DNA of 64,000 nt from Capsicum annuum (taxonomy: Eukaryota; Streptophyta; Magnoliopsida; Solanales; Solanaceae), in the NCBI RefSeq assembly GCF_002878395.1, contig NC_061118.1:125386829-125450828 (forward strand), in the 5' to 3' direction. Below, piece after piece: positions 10,567-22,072 of the stretch. Both the position numbers and the translations under genes were made by a program. Position 1 is the first letter of the stretch. The number at the start of each line of letters is the position of its first letter. The notes under the pieces were generated by a model. That model saw only the letters and a program-made list of their open reading frames with translations, made no database searches and was not told the DNA's origin.

Positions 10567-12713
10567 TGTAACGCCTTGGGAGTACACTCTGGATGCCACA
10601 CGGCGGATACGATCACAAGTGACCACAAGCTAACCCATGAGTTGGTACCTACAGTGAGCACTAAATAATAATAGCAAAATACACATATGTGGAATAATTG
10701 AAATCCGCCATAAGGTTTTAGATACAAAAACATTACTGAATTATAAATATTAAAACAATTATCTGAAAATTGATAAAATAATGACAAACTGACTGACTAT
10801 CTGAAGTGACCAAGAACCTCTAAAACTGACTGAATACGAGTTGATGGGACAGGACCCAGCTAACTCTAACTGACCACTGAACTAAAAATACTGAAATAAA
10901 TATAATCGGTCCTCAAAATATGAAGACTCACCACAAATACTGCTGCTGATGCGCTGGAATGTCTTAGTGCTGTTGGGAACCTGAGCATCCAAACATATGA
11001 TGTGAGACATCATAGCTCAAGAAATGACCATGCGGTCAGTACTTTGAATGCACTGGTATTCTAGATGGGGTTAGGCTATATGCATGGGTTTATGTACATG
11101 AATAATAACTGACTGAATAACGTGAGATAACTGATATGAAAGCATGAATATTGCAAAATATGAGAACATGACCAAATATATAACATGATTCTAAAATAGT
11201 CTGTAAACTGAAATACTAAAATTTGATAACTGAATAACTGATAACTGTATGCTATTGTCAATGCAAACCTAAAATGAATTATACTGAATACTGAACTGAG
11301 ACTGTGGGAGCTAGCTATAACCAACATGCCCCAATGTTTTATCAGGGTCCAAACTGTAACCCTAGTTATAAAGGTATCAGTATTGTCCCACAGGTACTAA
11401 CATTGGCTGTGTGGATCCACTAATCTAACGTCCTGAAGGATGAGGGTGTCATACCTAACTGGCGGGGAACCCCTCGAAGTCTATGGTGGCACTGTAGGTC
11501 TGGAACCTAGGGACTAATACTAACATCTCATGCCTACTGACGGGGGTGAAAAATTACTGATACCTACTAATGGGGGAGATGCCATCCCTATATTCACTCG
11601 ATGCTTAGTTTTACTCCCAACTGAAAGACACCGATTTCTAAATTGATCTAAGTTTAACTGAATATGATAGCTGACTGACTGATAATGTTCTTACATATTT
11701 GAAACCATTCTGAAAATACTAAGACTAAGTAAACAGCTAAGTTTTCGGGTATTAATAACCCCCAGGACTCGATAGCAATAACAATAGGAACACATGTACA
11801 CTTTAAAACCTTGATAGAAACCATTATTCAAAACTTATCTCTTAGACATTTCAAAAAACACATGAGGGTCATGAATTAAAGCATGGGAATAGTTAAACAT
11901 GATATAATAACATAATTTTACTACTAAAATTCATGGGTTAAGGATATGAAATGCAAAAATCAGCATTCAAGCGTGTTATGGACAAATTCTAACAAAATAA
12001 TTTATAAGCATGATATAAAATCAAAATTCCTGGAAGTTCATGCATATAATTCATAATAACATGGAAAGATCAAAACTTTAAACTTGAAAATGGATTCTTG
12101 GACTTCATGGGTGAAAAGGACCATGGATGAACATCTAACATACCTTAATTGAAGAATTAGTGAAAGTTCTTGGTGATTTATTGAGGCTTGAACTTGAATC
12201 TTGAAGAGGCTAGGGTTTGTTCTTGAAGAGAATGATTTTATTTTGAGAGAATTTGTGTAAAAGATGGCCAATTATGACTTTGGGGCCTTCAATCCCGTGT
12301 TATGGGTCAAGGGGTGAAGGGAAATTACCCTATTTTCCTTGGGAAAATGGAAACAAAAGATGGAAAATAAGGGGGCACAATGAAGTGGGCGCCGCAGGCT
12401 CTATCATGGGCTCCCCCAACACCGGATTGGAGCATATGCCAGGGGAAAATCCCGATGAAACTACTATTTTGGAAGTCCAAACATTCCCTTACACTGGTCC
12501 TAAAATTCTAAAACTCTCCTAAGGCGTACTATTGACTACCTCGATCATGAATCAACTTTAAAATCAATGATCCGATCTCAGGAAGGTAAAAAATGATGTC
12601 ATCAAAGTTTAAGGGGCTTTGGAAATGACTAAGTCTTAACACTTAGGGAATTTTTCTAAGTCTTTGACCCCTTTAACATACAATAGTAAGCTGACGCGAG
12701 CTTGGATCTTACA
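10567..12713 (-). repeat. Element B 3' LTR
   Basis: 2147 bp from tgtaacgcc to ggatcttaca on the + strand, with TG...CA ends in both readings. Its outer end resembles that of LTRs E and F: a shared stretch ccacacgg followed by acaagctaacccatga. Promoter elements are less clear than in the other LTRs; the U3 side (12250-12530) holds one GC-rich motif (gtgggcgccgcagg). Confidence 0.75.
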
Positions 12714-12745
12714 GGGTCTTATAATATCTCCCCCTTGGGAACATC
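12714..12745 (-). other. Element B polypurine tract region
   Basis: Minus-strand reading gives ccaagggggagatattata close to the LTR start. The offset of the purine run from the LTR is a few bases larger than usual, so the exact border is approximate. Confidence 0.6.
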
Positions 12746-12984
12746 ATCCTCGAATGAGACTGATTAAGCTGAGAAATGCTGAGGTACTGAGATAACAGGA
12801 TGAATATGCATAACTGAAAACATAATTATATGACTGAGTCTGAAACATGGTGACTGACTAAACTAGTTCATGAATGCATGCAATGACATGAAGATGATTG
12901 TATGGTAGGAACTGAGAATAGAAAAGAGATAATCTAAGAATAACTATTACCTTGAACTGAGTATGAACTTGCGGAGAATAGATG

Positions 12985-14300
12985 AGGGTACTTGGTTCGT
13001 ATATATGCTTCATCTTCCTTAGCTCCATTAACGAACTGGTTCTACCAAAGTACTTTGACCAAGGGAACTTCTTTGTTCCTTAGTCTATGACTTTGGCGAT
13101 CTAAGATCTTGACTGGGACTTCTTCATAATAAAGGTGGTTCTAAACATCTAAGATTTCTAAAGGAACAATGACAGCTCGGTCACCAATACACTTCTTTAA
13201 CAAAGAGACATGAAACACTAGGTGCACTGATGTCAAATCTGTAAGCAACTTAAGCTCATAAGCCACCTTTCCAAAATGGCTTAAGATCCGGTAAGGGACA
13301 ATATATCAGGGACTGAGCTTCCCCTTCCTGCGAAATCTCTTCACTCTTTTCATAGGAGAGATTTTCAAATAAACCAAGTCTTCAACTGTGAACTCGAGAT
13401 CTCTCCTATGCACATCTATATAGTAATTTGATGGCTTTGGGATATCTTAAGCCTCTCTCTAATTAACTGAACTTTCTCCAATGCATCAAATACTGAATCT
13501 GGACCTATCAATATGGTCTCACCTACCTCAAACCAACAAATAGGAGATCTACATCTCCTCCTATATAGAGCCTCAAATGGAGCCATCTGAATACTGGAAT
13601 GATAAATGTTATTGTAGGCAAACTCAATCAATGGCAAGTAATCATCCCAAATTCCCTTAAAGTCGACAACACAAGATCTTAACATGTCCTCTAGGGTCTG
13701 AATGGTACTCTCTACCTGACCATCTGTCTGAGGGTGAAAGGTTGTACTGTAGATGAACTTGGGTACCAAGACTTTTCTGAAAATCTTTCCAAAAGTGAGA
13801 GGTAAACTGCCTACCTTTATCTAAAATAATAGACAATGGGATTCCATGCAACCTAAAAAACTCTCTAATATAGATCTTGGCATGATCCTCAACTGAATAA
13901 GAAGAATGGACTGGCAAGAAATGGGCTGATTTGGTCATTCTATCTACAATAACCTAAATCGAATCATGCTAGCGATATGAACAAGGCAACCCTGTCATAA
14001 AATCGATATGCACCTCTTACCACTTCCAATAGGGATGCAAAAATCCTGCATAGTGCTACTCGGCCTTTTGTGCTCACCCATAACCTGCTAACAATTAGCA
14101 CACTGGGCTACAAACTCTGTAATTTCTCTCTTCATGCCACTCTACCAATTGATATCCTACAAATTATAGTATATCTTAATGGTGCCTGGGTGAATGGAAT
14201 AACGCATACTATGTGCTTCTGCAAGAGCTAGCTATCTCAAACCATCAACACACGGCACACAGTCTTTCCTGGAAGCACACACCATCTTCCCCTTGGGATA
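12985..14300 (-). pseudogene. Element B integrase relic
   Basis: The catalytic core is open at 13657-13938 (MTKSAHFLPVHSSYS, EFFRLHGIPLSIILDKGRQF) and 13416-13769 (TTFHPQTDGQVESTIQTLED, then EALYRRRCRSPICWFEVGE). The second Asp is in ILDKGRQF and the Glu in GQVEST, so those catalytic residues are visible. The zinc-binding N-terminus (14090-14290) and the C-terminal region (12985-13415, including a KILDRQ-type stretch) are readable only with frameshifts. In the family the enzyme inserts the cDNA. Confidence 0.8.
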
Positions 14301-14439
14301 AAACCTCTACTTTCTGATCTTTGACTGACTCCTTCAACTTAGCTAGACTGGGATCCCTAACTTGCTTTTCTTTTACTTCGACAACCAAACAAGATTCTGA
14401 ACTATTTTGAACCTATACACTAACCTCAGATGAATCAAC

Positions 14440-16000
14440 CAAATGAATGCCTAATCTAGCCAATTAATTAACCTACTGAACCAACTTCTTCTTATCATTC
14501 TTAACTTGAGAAACACTACCTATAGACAATCTATTAATGGCATCTTTAACTGTATTGGCCTTGCCCAGGTGATACAAAACACTCATATCATAGTCTTTCA
14601 ATAACTCAAACCATTTTCTCTAACAAAGGTTCAGATCTTTTTGTGAAAACACATACTGCAAGCTTTTGTGATTTGTGAACACATCAACATGTACCCCATA
14701 AAGATAATGCCTCCAAATTTTTAAGGCAAACCCAACAACTACTAACTTAAGATCATGGGTAGGATAATTTTTTCATGGGTCTTAAGTTGTCTAGAGGCAT
14801 AGGCTATGATCTTACCTCTCTGCATCAAAACACAACCCAAACCAACTGTGGAAGCATCACAGTAAACAACAAACCATCTGAACCATCTAGCAATGTCAAA
14901 AGTAGTGCTGAGGTAAGTTAAGTCTTCAACTCCTGAAAACTCTTCTCACAAGAATCTGACAACTGAAATTGAATTTCTTCTGAGTCAATCTGTATATGTG
15001 GGATAAATTAGATGAAAATCCTTCAACAAACTATTGGTAATAGCCATCAAAACCTAAGAAACTCCTGATATCTGATGGATAGATGGGTCTAGGATAGTTT
15101 CTTACTACTTTGGTCTTTTGAGGGTCAACTTTAATGCCATCACCAAAAATAATATGGCCAATGAAAGCTACTGATCTTAGCCAGACTCACACTTACTGAA
15201 TTTGGTGAACAACTGATGGGCTCTAAGAGTCTGTAATACTATTTCTAGGTGGTGTTCATGATCATTTTCATTACAGGAATAGACAAGGATGTCATCTGTG
15301 AAGACTATGACGAACATGTCCAAGTACTGCTTGAACACTTTTTTTGTCAAGTCCATGAAAGTTACTGGGGCATTTGTAAGACCAAAGGACATGACTAGAA
15401 ATTTGAAGTGAACATATCAAGTTCTAAAAGCTATTTTTGGAATGTCACATTCTCTGAATCTTAGCTGATGATAGCAGGATCTGAGGTCTATCTTAGAGAA
15501 ATAATTGGAACCTCATAGATGATAGAACAAGTCATCAATTCTGGGAAGTGGATACTTATTATTGATTGTGACTTTGTTCAACTAACGGTAATCGATGCCC
15601 ATTCTAAGGGAACCATCTTTTTACGCATGAAAAGGACTGGAGCACCCCATGGGGAAATACTGGGCTTGATGAATCTCTTATATAAGAGATTTTTCAACTA
15701 TTCTTTTAACTCCCTAATCTCAGCTGGAGCCATTCTGTAGCGCAAAATAGATATAGGCTAGGTATCTGGAAGAAGGTCTATTCCAAAGTAAATTTCCCTT
15801 TTAAGAGAAACTCTAAGAAGGTCTTCAGGAAACACATCTGGAAATTCCCTCACTACTAAAACTGACTCGAGATTGAGAGTCTCGGAATTAGAGTCTTTGA
15901 CTTGAAATGGATGGTAAACACACCCCTTGGATATTATTTTTCTCTCTCTAAGGTATGAAATAAGCTGACCCCTAAGCGCTGAAGTAACCCTTCTATTCAA
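14440..16000 (-). pseudogene. Element B reverse transcriptase-RNaseH relic
   Basis: Minus-strand pieces read in order. At 16000-15758 is the linker (ISKGCVYHPF, REFPDVFPEDL, REIYFGIDLLPDT). At 15392-15177 is the RT palm ([26 protein letters not shown]). Near 14880-14760 is RNaseH ([20 protein letters not shown]). The RT motif FTDD keeps both aspartates (codons at 15291-15296), unlike the other RT relics in this window. Stops and shifts break the frame between the pieces. Confidence 0.82.
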
Positions 16001-16049
16001 TAACCAGTTTATCTAAAAACTAAAACTAACGAATCTTTTTCTAAATTCA

Positions 16050-16449
16050 ACTAAAGCATAGCATGAGTAGAGCCAATCCATCCCAAGAATGACATCAAAA
16101 TCAGTCATCTATAACTCCACAAGATCAACTGAAGTGACTTTCTGGGATATTATTACCAGAAAGTTCCTATTTACCTGCCTGGCTATAATAGAAATATCTA
16201 CTGGAGTAGGCACTGAGAATGGTTCTACTATGATTTCGGGTCTGACTCCAAAGTTAACAGCTATATAGGGGGTTACAAAAGAGAGTAAAGCCTCGGGATC
16301 TAACAAAGCATAAACATGTAAATGAAAGACCTATAGCATACCCATAACTATGTCATGAGAAATTTCCTGATTCTGCTGGGATTGAAGCACATACAATCTA
16401 TTCTGGCGCTGACTGCTGGTGGCACTGGAAGTGGCACCTTTGCAACATT
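16050..16449 (-). pseudogene. Element B gag end and protease relic, truncated at 16449
   Basis: The open stretch 16306-16109 reads MLDPEALLSFVTPYIAVNFG with the protease-type LDPE in place of the usual D-S/T-G or DPGS, so the active site looks altered. Upstream sequence (RQNRLYVLQS) is the gag-protease junction. The element then ends abruptly where a copia LTR begins. Confidence 0.7.
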
Positions 16450-16454
16450 GCTCA

Positions 16455-16919
16455 TGTTCTTAATTTCTATATGTACTGAAAGAGTGATTGTTCTTGAGTC
16501 AAGTCATGGTCTATAATTAAATTACTCATGTTATAAGAGTAATACATTTTCTTGTGTTCTTGAAAGTTAGGTAGAGTTACCTGAGTTTAATATTGGTTAG
16601 AGTTAATCAATATTGAGGTGAGATCTTGACATAGTTGTCAAGGTAGGTTCGTAATAAAGTTATTGCAAACTAGTTGATCCTAGAGTTAGGTTCCATTTGA
16701 TTCTACAATCAAGAGTTTGATTATAGTGAATTGTTGGGTGCTTGTGAGGGCAAGCCGTGGTTTTTCTTCCTTTGAGAAAGGACGTTTCCAAGTTAAATCT
16801 TTGTGTTTTTTAATTTCCAACAAAGTTTTAGTTTCCTCTGTTTTACTTCTTGATTGTCTGTGTCTGACTCTAAGGGACCTGGTCCCTTGTAGTGTGGTGT
16901 AACCCCCCCCCCTGTTTCA
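16455..16919 (+). repeat. Ty1/copia LTR or LTR fragment between elements B and C
   Basis: TG...CA-bounded sequence of 465 bp. Its features match solanaceous copia LTRs: gggtgcttgtgagggcaagc, cctttgagaaagg, the near-palindrome aagggacctggtccctt (16872-16888) and a poly-C run before gtttca. The flanking pentamers are GCTCA and ACAAG, so no target duplication is visible. It may be a fragment or sit at a rearrangement junction. Orientation is inferred from the terminal motif. Confidence 0.55.
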
Positions 16920-16950
16920 ACAAGCTTCGAGTGTCAGTTGGAGTCGGGGA

Positions 16951-17820
16951 GTAGGCCATTTCTTAAACACCACAACTTTCTGTGGATCCACCATGATCCC
17001 TTCACTAGAAATAACATGACTCAGATAGGTCACAATATTTAACCAGAACTTACACTTTGAGAATTTAGTATACAATCGCTGCTCCTTAAGGGTCTACAAC
17101 ACTAGGCGAAGATGATCGACATGATCCACCTCAATATTAGAATACACCAAAACATTATCAATAAACACAATTACAAACAAATCCATGAACTAATGGAATA
17201 CCCAGTTCATAAGATCCATGAATGTTATCGGGGCATTAGTCAAACCAAAGGACATCACTAAAAACTCAAAATAGCCATATCGGGTTTGAAATGCAGTCAT
17301 AGGGATATCGTCCTCCCTAATCTTCAACTGATGGTACCAGACTGAAGATCAATCTTAGAAAAGTACTTAGCATCCTGAAGCTGATCAAAGAGATCATCAA
17401 TTCTCGGAAGGAGATACTTGTTATTCACTGTTGCCTTATTCAATTGGCAGTAATCTATGCATATTTGAAGGGACTCATTCTCCTTACGCACAAATAGAAC
17501 TGAAGGACCCCAAGGAGAAACATTAAGAAAGATAAAACCCTTATCCAGAAGATCTTTCAACTGCTCCTTGAGTTCTTTCAACTCAGTCAGAGCCATTCTA
17601 TATGACGGAATAGAAATAGGACGAGTTTCCGGAAGAAGATCAATCCCAAAATCAATTTCTCTATTGGAAGGAACACTAGGAAGATCATCAGGGAATACCT
17701 CGGGGAATTCACAAACCATAGGAATAGACTGGAAAGAAGGACCTTTGGATAAAAAATACTTAGCATGCACTAGATGGCAGGGGCACCCCTTGGAAATCAA
17801 TTTTTAGGATCTAAGATACG
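16951..17820 (-). pseudogene. Element C reverse transcriptase relic
   Basis: Open from 17800 to 17324 on the minus strand: [20 protein letters not shown], then [44 protein letters not shown] and a finger region with [10 protein letters not shown] and [11 protein letters not shown] frame change follows; the palm then reads [10 protein letters not shown] and IVFIDNVLVYS. The catalytic FIDD is FIDN (codons near 17155-17160), so one metal-binding aspartate is lost. The strand ends in the connection region at the copia junction. Confidence 0.85.
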
Positions 17821-17865
17821 AAATGAAACTTTCCTTAGATATTAGGGAAATACCTTTCCACTCGA

Positions 17866-18443
17866 TCACCTACTCATTAGGGAAATGGAAACTGACCTTT
17901 TGGGTTCAACAATCAAGAGTGCATTGCATGAATGGAACCAATCCATCCCCAAGATCACATCAAAGTCTAACATGTCCAACTCTATCAGATCCACCAAGGT
18001 CTCCCTACTATAGACCAACATCACACAACCTTTATAGAAACTTCTAGCGATAATGGAGTCATCGAGGTAGGCACAGAGTAGGGATTCGAAATACACTCAG
18101 GGTCAAAACCAAAATGGATAGCCACATAATGGATCACATAAAAGAGGGTAGACCTAGGAATAAGTAGGCAATATACATCATGAGAGAAAAGTTTGAGCAT
18201 ACCAGTAATAACATCCGAAGATACCTCAAAATCCTGGCGGGTAGTAAGAGCGTACAGACGGTTCCATTCAGTGCTGGAACCAGAAGCATAAGTAGCTATC
18301 TTTGGTGCAGGAGCTGATGAAGTAGCAACAAGAATCTTATTTGCCCTAGAAGCAACACTAGAAGGACAATCCCTCTGCATATGACCAATCTGACCACATT
18401 TAAGGAACTTGTTCCTCCCCTCTTCACAAAGACCACAATGCAC
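17866..18443 (-). pseudogene. Element C gag zinc knuckle and protease relic
   Basis: The stretch 18443-18021 reads FLKCGQIGHMQRDCPSS (an almost complete CCHC knuckle; the first Cys is Leu or Phe), then a linker and RSTLFYVIHYVAIHFGF of the protease, with IPRST in place of the expected DPGST. A second open stretch, 18096-17866, continues with LVDLIELDMLDFDVILGMDW. The frame change between them and the altered protease site show decay. Confidence 0.8.
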
Positions 18444-19690
18444 CTGACTATAAAATTTATAAGAGGGGTATGATGGAGTTGACTAAGCCCCACTAGTTTG
18501 AGGCTAGGCACCCTGTACCCTTGGACCCATACTATTCTAAAAATGATGATCACCCGACGGCTTCAAATAAAGAGAACTAGCTATAGAGCAGGAACCATAA
18601 TTGCCCCACTTCTTCTTGGACCATTTTCCACCATCTCTACCACTCTACTGCTAACCTCCTCCAAAATTCGAGTATCAAAACTTCACATTTTTCCTTTTAC
18701 TTATCTCTACTTGCTTCTTCTTTTCCTCTTCCACTTGTTATATATACACCATAAGTCTAGAGATATCTATATCCTTATTCAACAAGGCATCCTTGCTTTC
18801 CAAGATCAAATCACGGGATAATCCATAAGCAAATTTCTCATTCTAGCCCTCATGCTAGACACAAATTTCAGAGCATAGTATGACAACTGGTGAAACTGTA
18901 AGGCATACTAGTTTACTATCATCTTTCCTTTCTTCAAATGTATGAATTCTACTTTACTGTCATCTTGACTTGCTTCAAATGCATGAATTCTTCAGCCTTC
19001 ACTTCCCTTAACTTCTGAGGAAAGAAGCAATCAAGAAAAGCACTAGAGAAGTCATCCCACAAAGTGAACTTAACATCATCACCCCTAGACTGGTCCCATT
19101 CCTCATACCACTAATACACTACATCCTTTAAATAATAAGCAACAAACTCTATACCCTCCATATCAGTAGCATGGATCACATGAAAAATCTTTTCCGTCTT
19201 ATTAATGAAATTTTGAGGGTCTTCCTTAACTTTAGAGTCAGTAAAAGTTGGAGGACTCAACCTCATAAATTGGCCAACTCTAGTGATCTTTGAGGATAGA
19301 GCAACATAAGCAACACACTCAGTTTGAGAGGCCACCAAATGGGTAAGCAAATGGATCGACTGGTGAAACTCAGCATTAGATACACCAGCTTGAGGTACCC
19401 AAGGAAGGCTTGGGGGAATCAGTGGAACTCCACTAGGGCAATCAGAGGCAGCGACCCTAGACCAAATTTGAACTCCTTAAGTAGGATGAGATTCATCCAC
19501 GTTATCCTCAGATGGGATAAAAGAGTTTTTACAAGAATCAGATCTTCTGGCAGGAATGATCTGAAAAGTAAACATATAGGAATTAGAAGAGATATCAAGA
19601 TCTTAGGCGTTATAGCTCAAAATAGAACAACAAGAAAGGAAAACATTCCTAAATACCTATTATCCTCTTCCTTATAAGTGTGGAGCGCTA
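18444..19690 (-). pseudogene. Element C gag relic
   Basis: The stretch 19350-19111 reads ITRVGQFMRLSPPTFTDSKV, then EDPQNFINKTEKIFHVIHAT and VAYYLKDV, the conserved core of Tekay-type gag capsid. The remaining capsid (18560-19110) is readable only in shifted frames. The 5' end near 19690 is broken. Confidence 0.75.
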
Positions 19691-19752
19691 CACACCTATA
19701 AAAGAAACTCTACTTGACACGACTTTATGGATATCCAATGACACCAAACCTA

Positions 19753-19765
19753 GGTTCTGATACCA
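19753..19765 (-). other. Element C primer-binding site (tRNA-iMet type)
   Basis: Minus-strand tggtatcagaacc lies four bases inside the LTR edge at 19770. Confidence 0.8.
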
Positions 19766-19769
19766 ATTT

Positions 19770-20495
19770 TGTCATGATCCAAACCTGGGCCGAGCTGTGA
19801 TAAGTATCTCAAGTCTAACGAGGACCGAAGACTACCCCCTACACCTAACTAAACAGAACATAATACCTCCAACAATGAATGAGTTTTAAACATATAAAAA
19901 GATAGCAAAATATAAGCTTAAGGAATTTTAGGCATGTCTATAGCCGATAACTGACCAAAAACGACCAACCAACATTACCTACGTCCACAGTAATCCATAA
20001 ATCCTTCTAAGAAAAATCAAAATCAATACAGTATTGGGATATGCCCCTGACCCTAACAATGTTAATGATAATGTAAACACTCAATTCTTATCTAAGAAGG
20101 AAAACTGATGAAATGTCCAATTCTTTCAAAAAATGAAAGCTCACCACTTCACCAGCAACTATCAATGAATCGAGTCAATCCAACTAACACTGCACAGGAA
20201 AAGTAGAAGTATCTCTGGTGCCTACATCATGGGGTGATACAGTGTTCAGAGATGATTAGTCGGTTAAGTACTAGCATGTAACTCAGGGATAGAGGATAAA
20301 GTAAATCCAAGTCAAATTTAATTCAAAACCATGTGCACATCATCATATACATACATAAATAATATGCCCAAAAAGGGAACAAGGCTTAATATGTACTTTA
20401 AAACTTTAGCCTAGATTGTGTAGCTCAACCATCATAACATAATAAGGCACCCACGAACAGCTTTCCCCAACTGAAAGGCTCCTAGTGTGTGTAGC
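19770..20495 (-). repeat. Element C 5' LTR, inner piece (R-U5 side), interrupted by element D
   Basis: Starts tgtcatgatccaaacctggg and follows element A's LTR in reverse complement (for example ttgtgtagct and the region with ttacatgctag). It stops inside the LTR at gtgtgtgtagc, where the LTR of D begins. Sequence collinear with A's LTR resumes at 39535. Confidence 0.85.
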
Positions 20496-22059
20496 TGTTG
20501 TGGCTCAAACGCACACGCAAGTGCACATGATCATACAAGTAATATAGTGACTTAGACAGTCAGATATCATTCCCACGAGGACTAAGCAACTAAAAATTTA
20601 ACCAACTTTCAGTTTTAGACAAATAGGTATTAAGTGTTGTAAAGTATCAAGATGATTGTGAAATTGTGAATAAAAATTATAAGCTAATAAATAAGAAATA
20701 ACAATTTGTAACAATAGGAAAGCAAGCAACAGTTGTAGACAGTAATGATAAGAATTCTAGGGTTGAGGCACATCTAACAATCATCCAATTCTATCTTCTT
20801 ATCGCATTCTAGTTTGTTATTGGGTTATTGATTCACAAGGTTTATGGTACAATCTTGGTCTCCCAAACTCGAATCCTCTATCTATCCGAATATTGCACTA
20901 AATCTCCTACAGAGATACAATAATTCATCTAGATTCATACAACTATCTTCTTGCAATTAAATAAAACAAGGATCCTAGGTATATCCCCATCCTAGGTGCT
21001 AATTTAATTTCTCTATTTAATTAAAGGATGAGAACCTTTCTCCTTAATTTCTGTATTCTATTCCACGATTCTCCTCCTAGATTCACATAGAAATATAGAT
21101 TTATTCTAATGGTGTCCACTCTTCAAAATAGTAAACTCAAAAAATTAAGAACAACCCAGATGATAATCCAGCAAGAAATTATGATAAGGAATATCAAAGA
21201 GTACTCATGTTCATGGCCTCAACCCCAGAACAAGGGTGTTTGTCCACTCATGTTTGAATTCAACATAAAAAATAAGTAATTAATCACACTAAGAATTAAT
21301 CTTAAAGTAAGAAGTTCAAAAGTAATTCTAAGAACCCTAAGAGAGAATTTTGTGTTTTTCCACTGCTGCTATGCTTTCCAAAGTGTGTTTAATTGTACTA
21401 AATTATTCCTTTTATAGCTGGGACTAAATAATCTCAATTTTGTCTTGCAGTGTGATGCACTATGCTGTCTAACGCCATACTTCTCATGAATCTGTTCCAT
21501 CGTAGAAGGTTACTATTCCGTGACAATTACAATTTGACTCCTCACTATGATGCAGTGCAATTGTGGTGAGCTACTGGTTTTTGACAAATGCAATTTCCTT
21601 TTCCACCGCGACGTGCTGAGTTGTAAACTTCAAAAACTAGAAACTAAACCTTCACCGCAATGTTATAACATTGCATCTATAATCTTGAATTTGACAAATG
21701 AGAACTGGCTCTTTACCGCGATGCGGTGATATTGTGATACCATTCTAGATTTTGACAAACGCTATTTGGTCAGCCAACGCGATGTGGTGATTGCAAAAAA
21801 TAGAAGTTTGGACTTCCAACTTGCCTTTCTGAGTTATGTTCCAATGCCTTTGTTTGCTCCCTTTACCATTACATATCATTAATGTTTCCGATCCCATCTA
21901 ATTCCATCACAATTTAGTCCTGCGAACACTAATCATGTCCATTAGATAAAGAACACACTTAAAGCTCAATTACACTCAGAATAGCATATTATAGCACTCA
22001 AAACAAGTCCAAATCTGGGTGATTATTAGTGATTGAACATATAAATATGCCCAAGATCA
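20496..22059 (-). repeat. Element D 3' LTR
   Basis: 1564 bp, tgttgtggctc to gcccaagatca on the + strand. It matches 37964-39534 throughout, with many differences that are C/T or G/A transitions, often at CpG sites. On the minus strand the U3 carries a motif array (21455-21800) upstream of a TATA box (ctataaaagg, about 21412-21421). Confidence 0.9.
21410..21800 (-). promoter_or_regulatory. Element D LTR promoter: TATA box and upstream CCGCGATGCGG-type array
   Basis: Minus-strand ctataaaagg lies at about 21412-21421. Upstream (21455-21800) about five degenerate units of roughly 62 bp occur, each with a version of caccgcgatgcggtga followed by a ttttgacaaatg-type spacer. Several CGs have become TG or CA, as expected from methyl-cytosine decay. 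The same block is in the other LTR at 38930-39260. Confidence 0.6.
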
Positions 22060-22072
22060 CCACCCCACACTT
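22060..22072 (-). other. Element D polypurine tract
   Basis: Minus-strand gtgtggggtgg directly precedes the 3' LTR start tgatcttgggc. A similar aagtgtgg-like site recurs at 23702-23712, possibly a second purine tract. Confidence 0.7.

Larger units (their letters stand above)
10567..16449 (-). mobile_element. Element B: Ty3/gypsy (Tekay-like) retrotransposon, 5' truncated
   Basis: Read on the minus strand: gag end and protease (16449-16050), RT (about 15990-14900), RNaseH (about 14890-14450), integrase (about 14300-13200), PPT and a 3' LTR (12713-10567). The gag, PBS and 5' LTR are missing because the element stops at 16449 against a copia LTR fragment. All domains are in pieces; the catalytic DD of RT is still present. 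Confidence 0.85.
16951..20495 (-). mobile_element. Element C, main part: Tekay-type Ty3/gypsy, 3' truncated
   Basis: Minus-strand order from high to low: LTR piece 20495-19770, PBS 19765-19753, gag 19690-18200, protease 18200-17866, RT 17820-16951. RNaseH, integrase and 3' LTR are gone: the element is cut at about 16951 by the copia LTR fragment. The rest of its 5' LTR lies at 39535-40943 because element D inserted into it. Confidence 0.85.

Noticed and set aside
12253..12522. 89-codon open frame with glycine and proline
   Set aside because: Inside the LTR of element B; no homology pattern, and such frames are expected in a 2-kb LTR.
16455..16919. Clean solo copia LTR insertion
   Set aside because: Flanking pentamers GCTCA and ACAAG do not match and the neighbours are two different gypsy elements, so only an LTR fragment is supported.
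10567..20495. Elements B and C as one rearranged element
   Set aside because: Both contain protease and RT regions with different sequence, so they are two elements joined at a copia LTR fragment.
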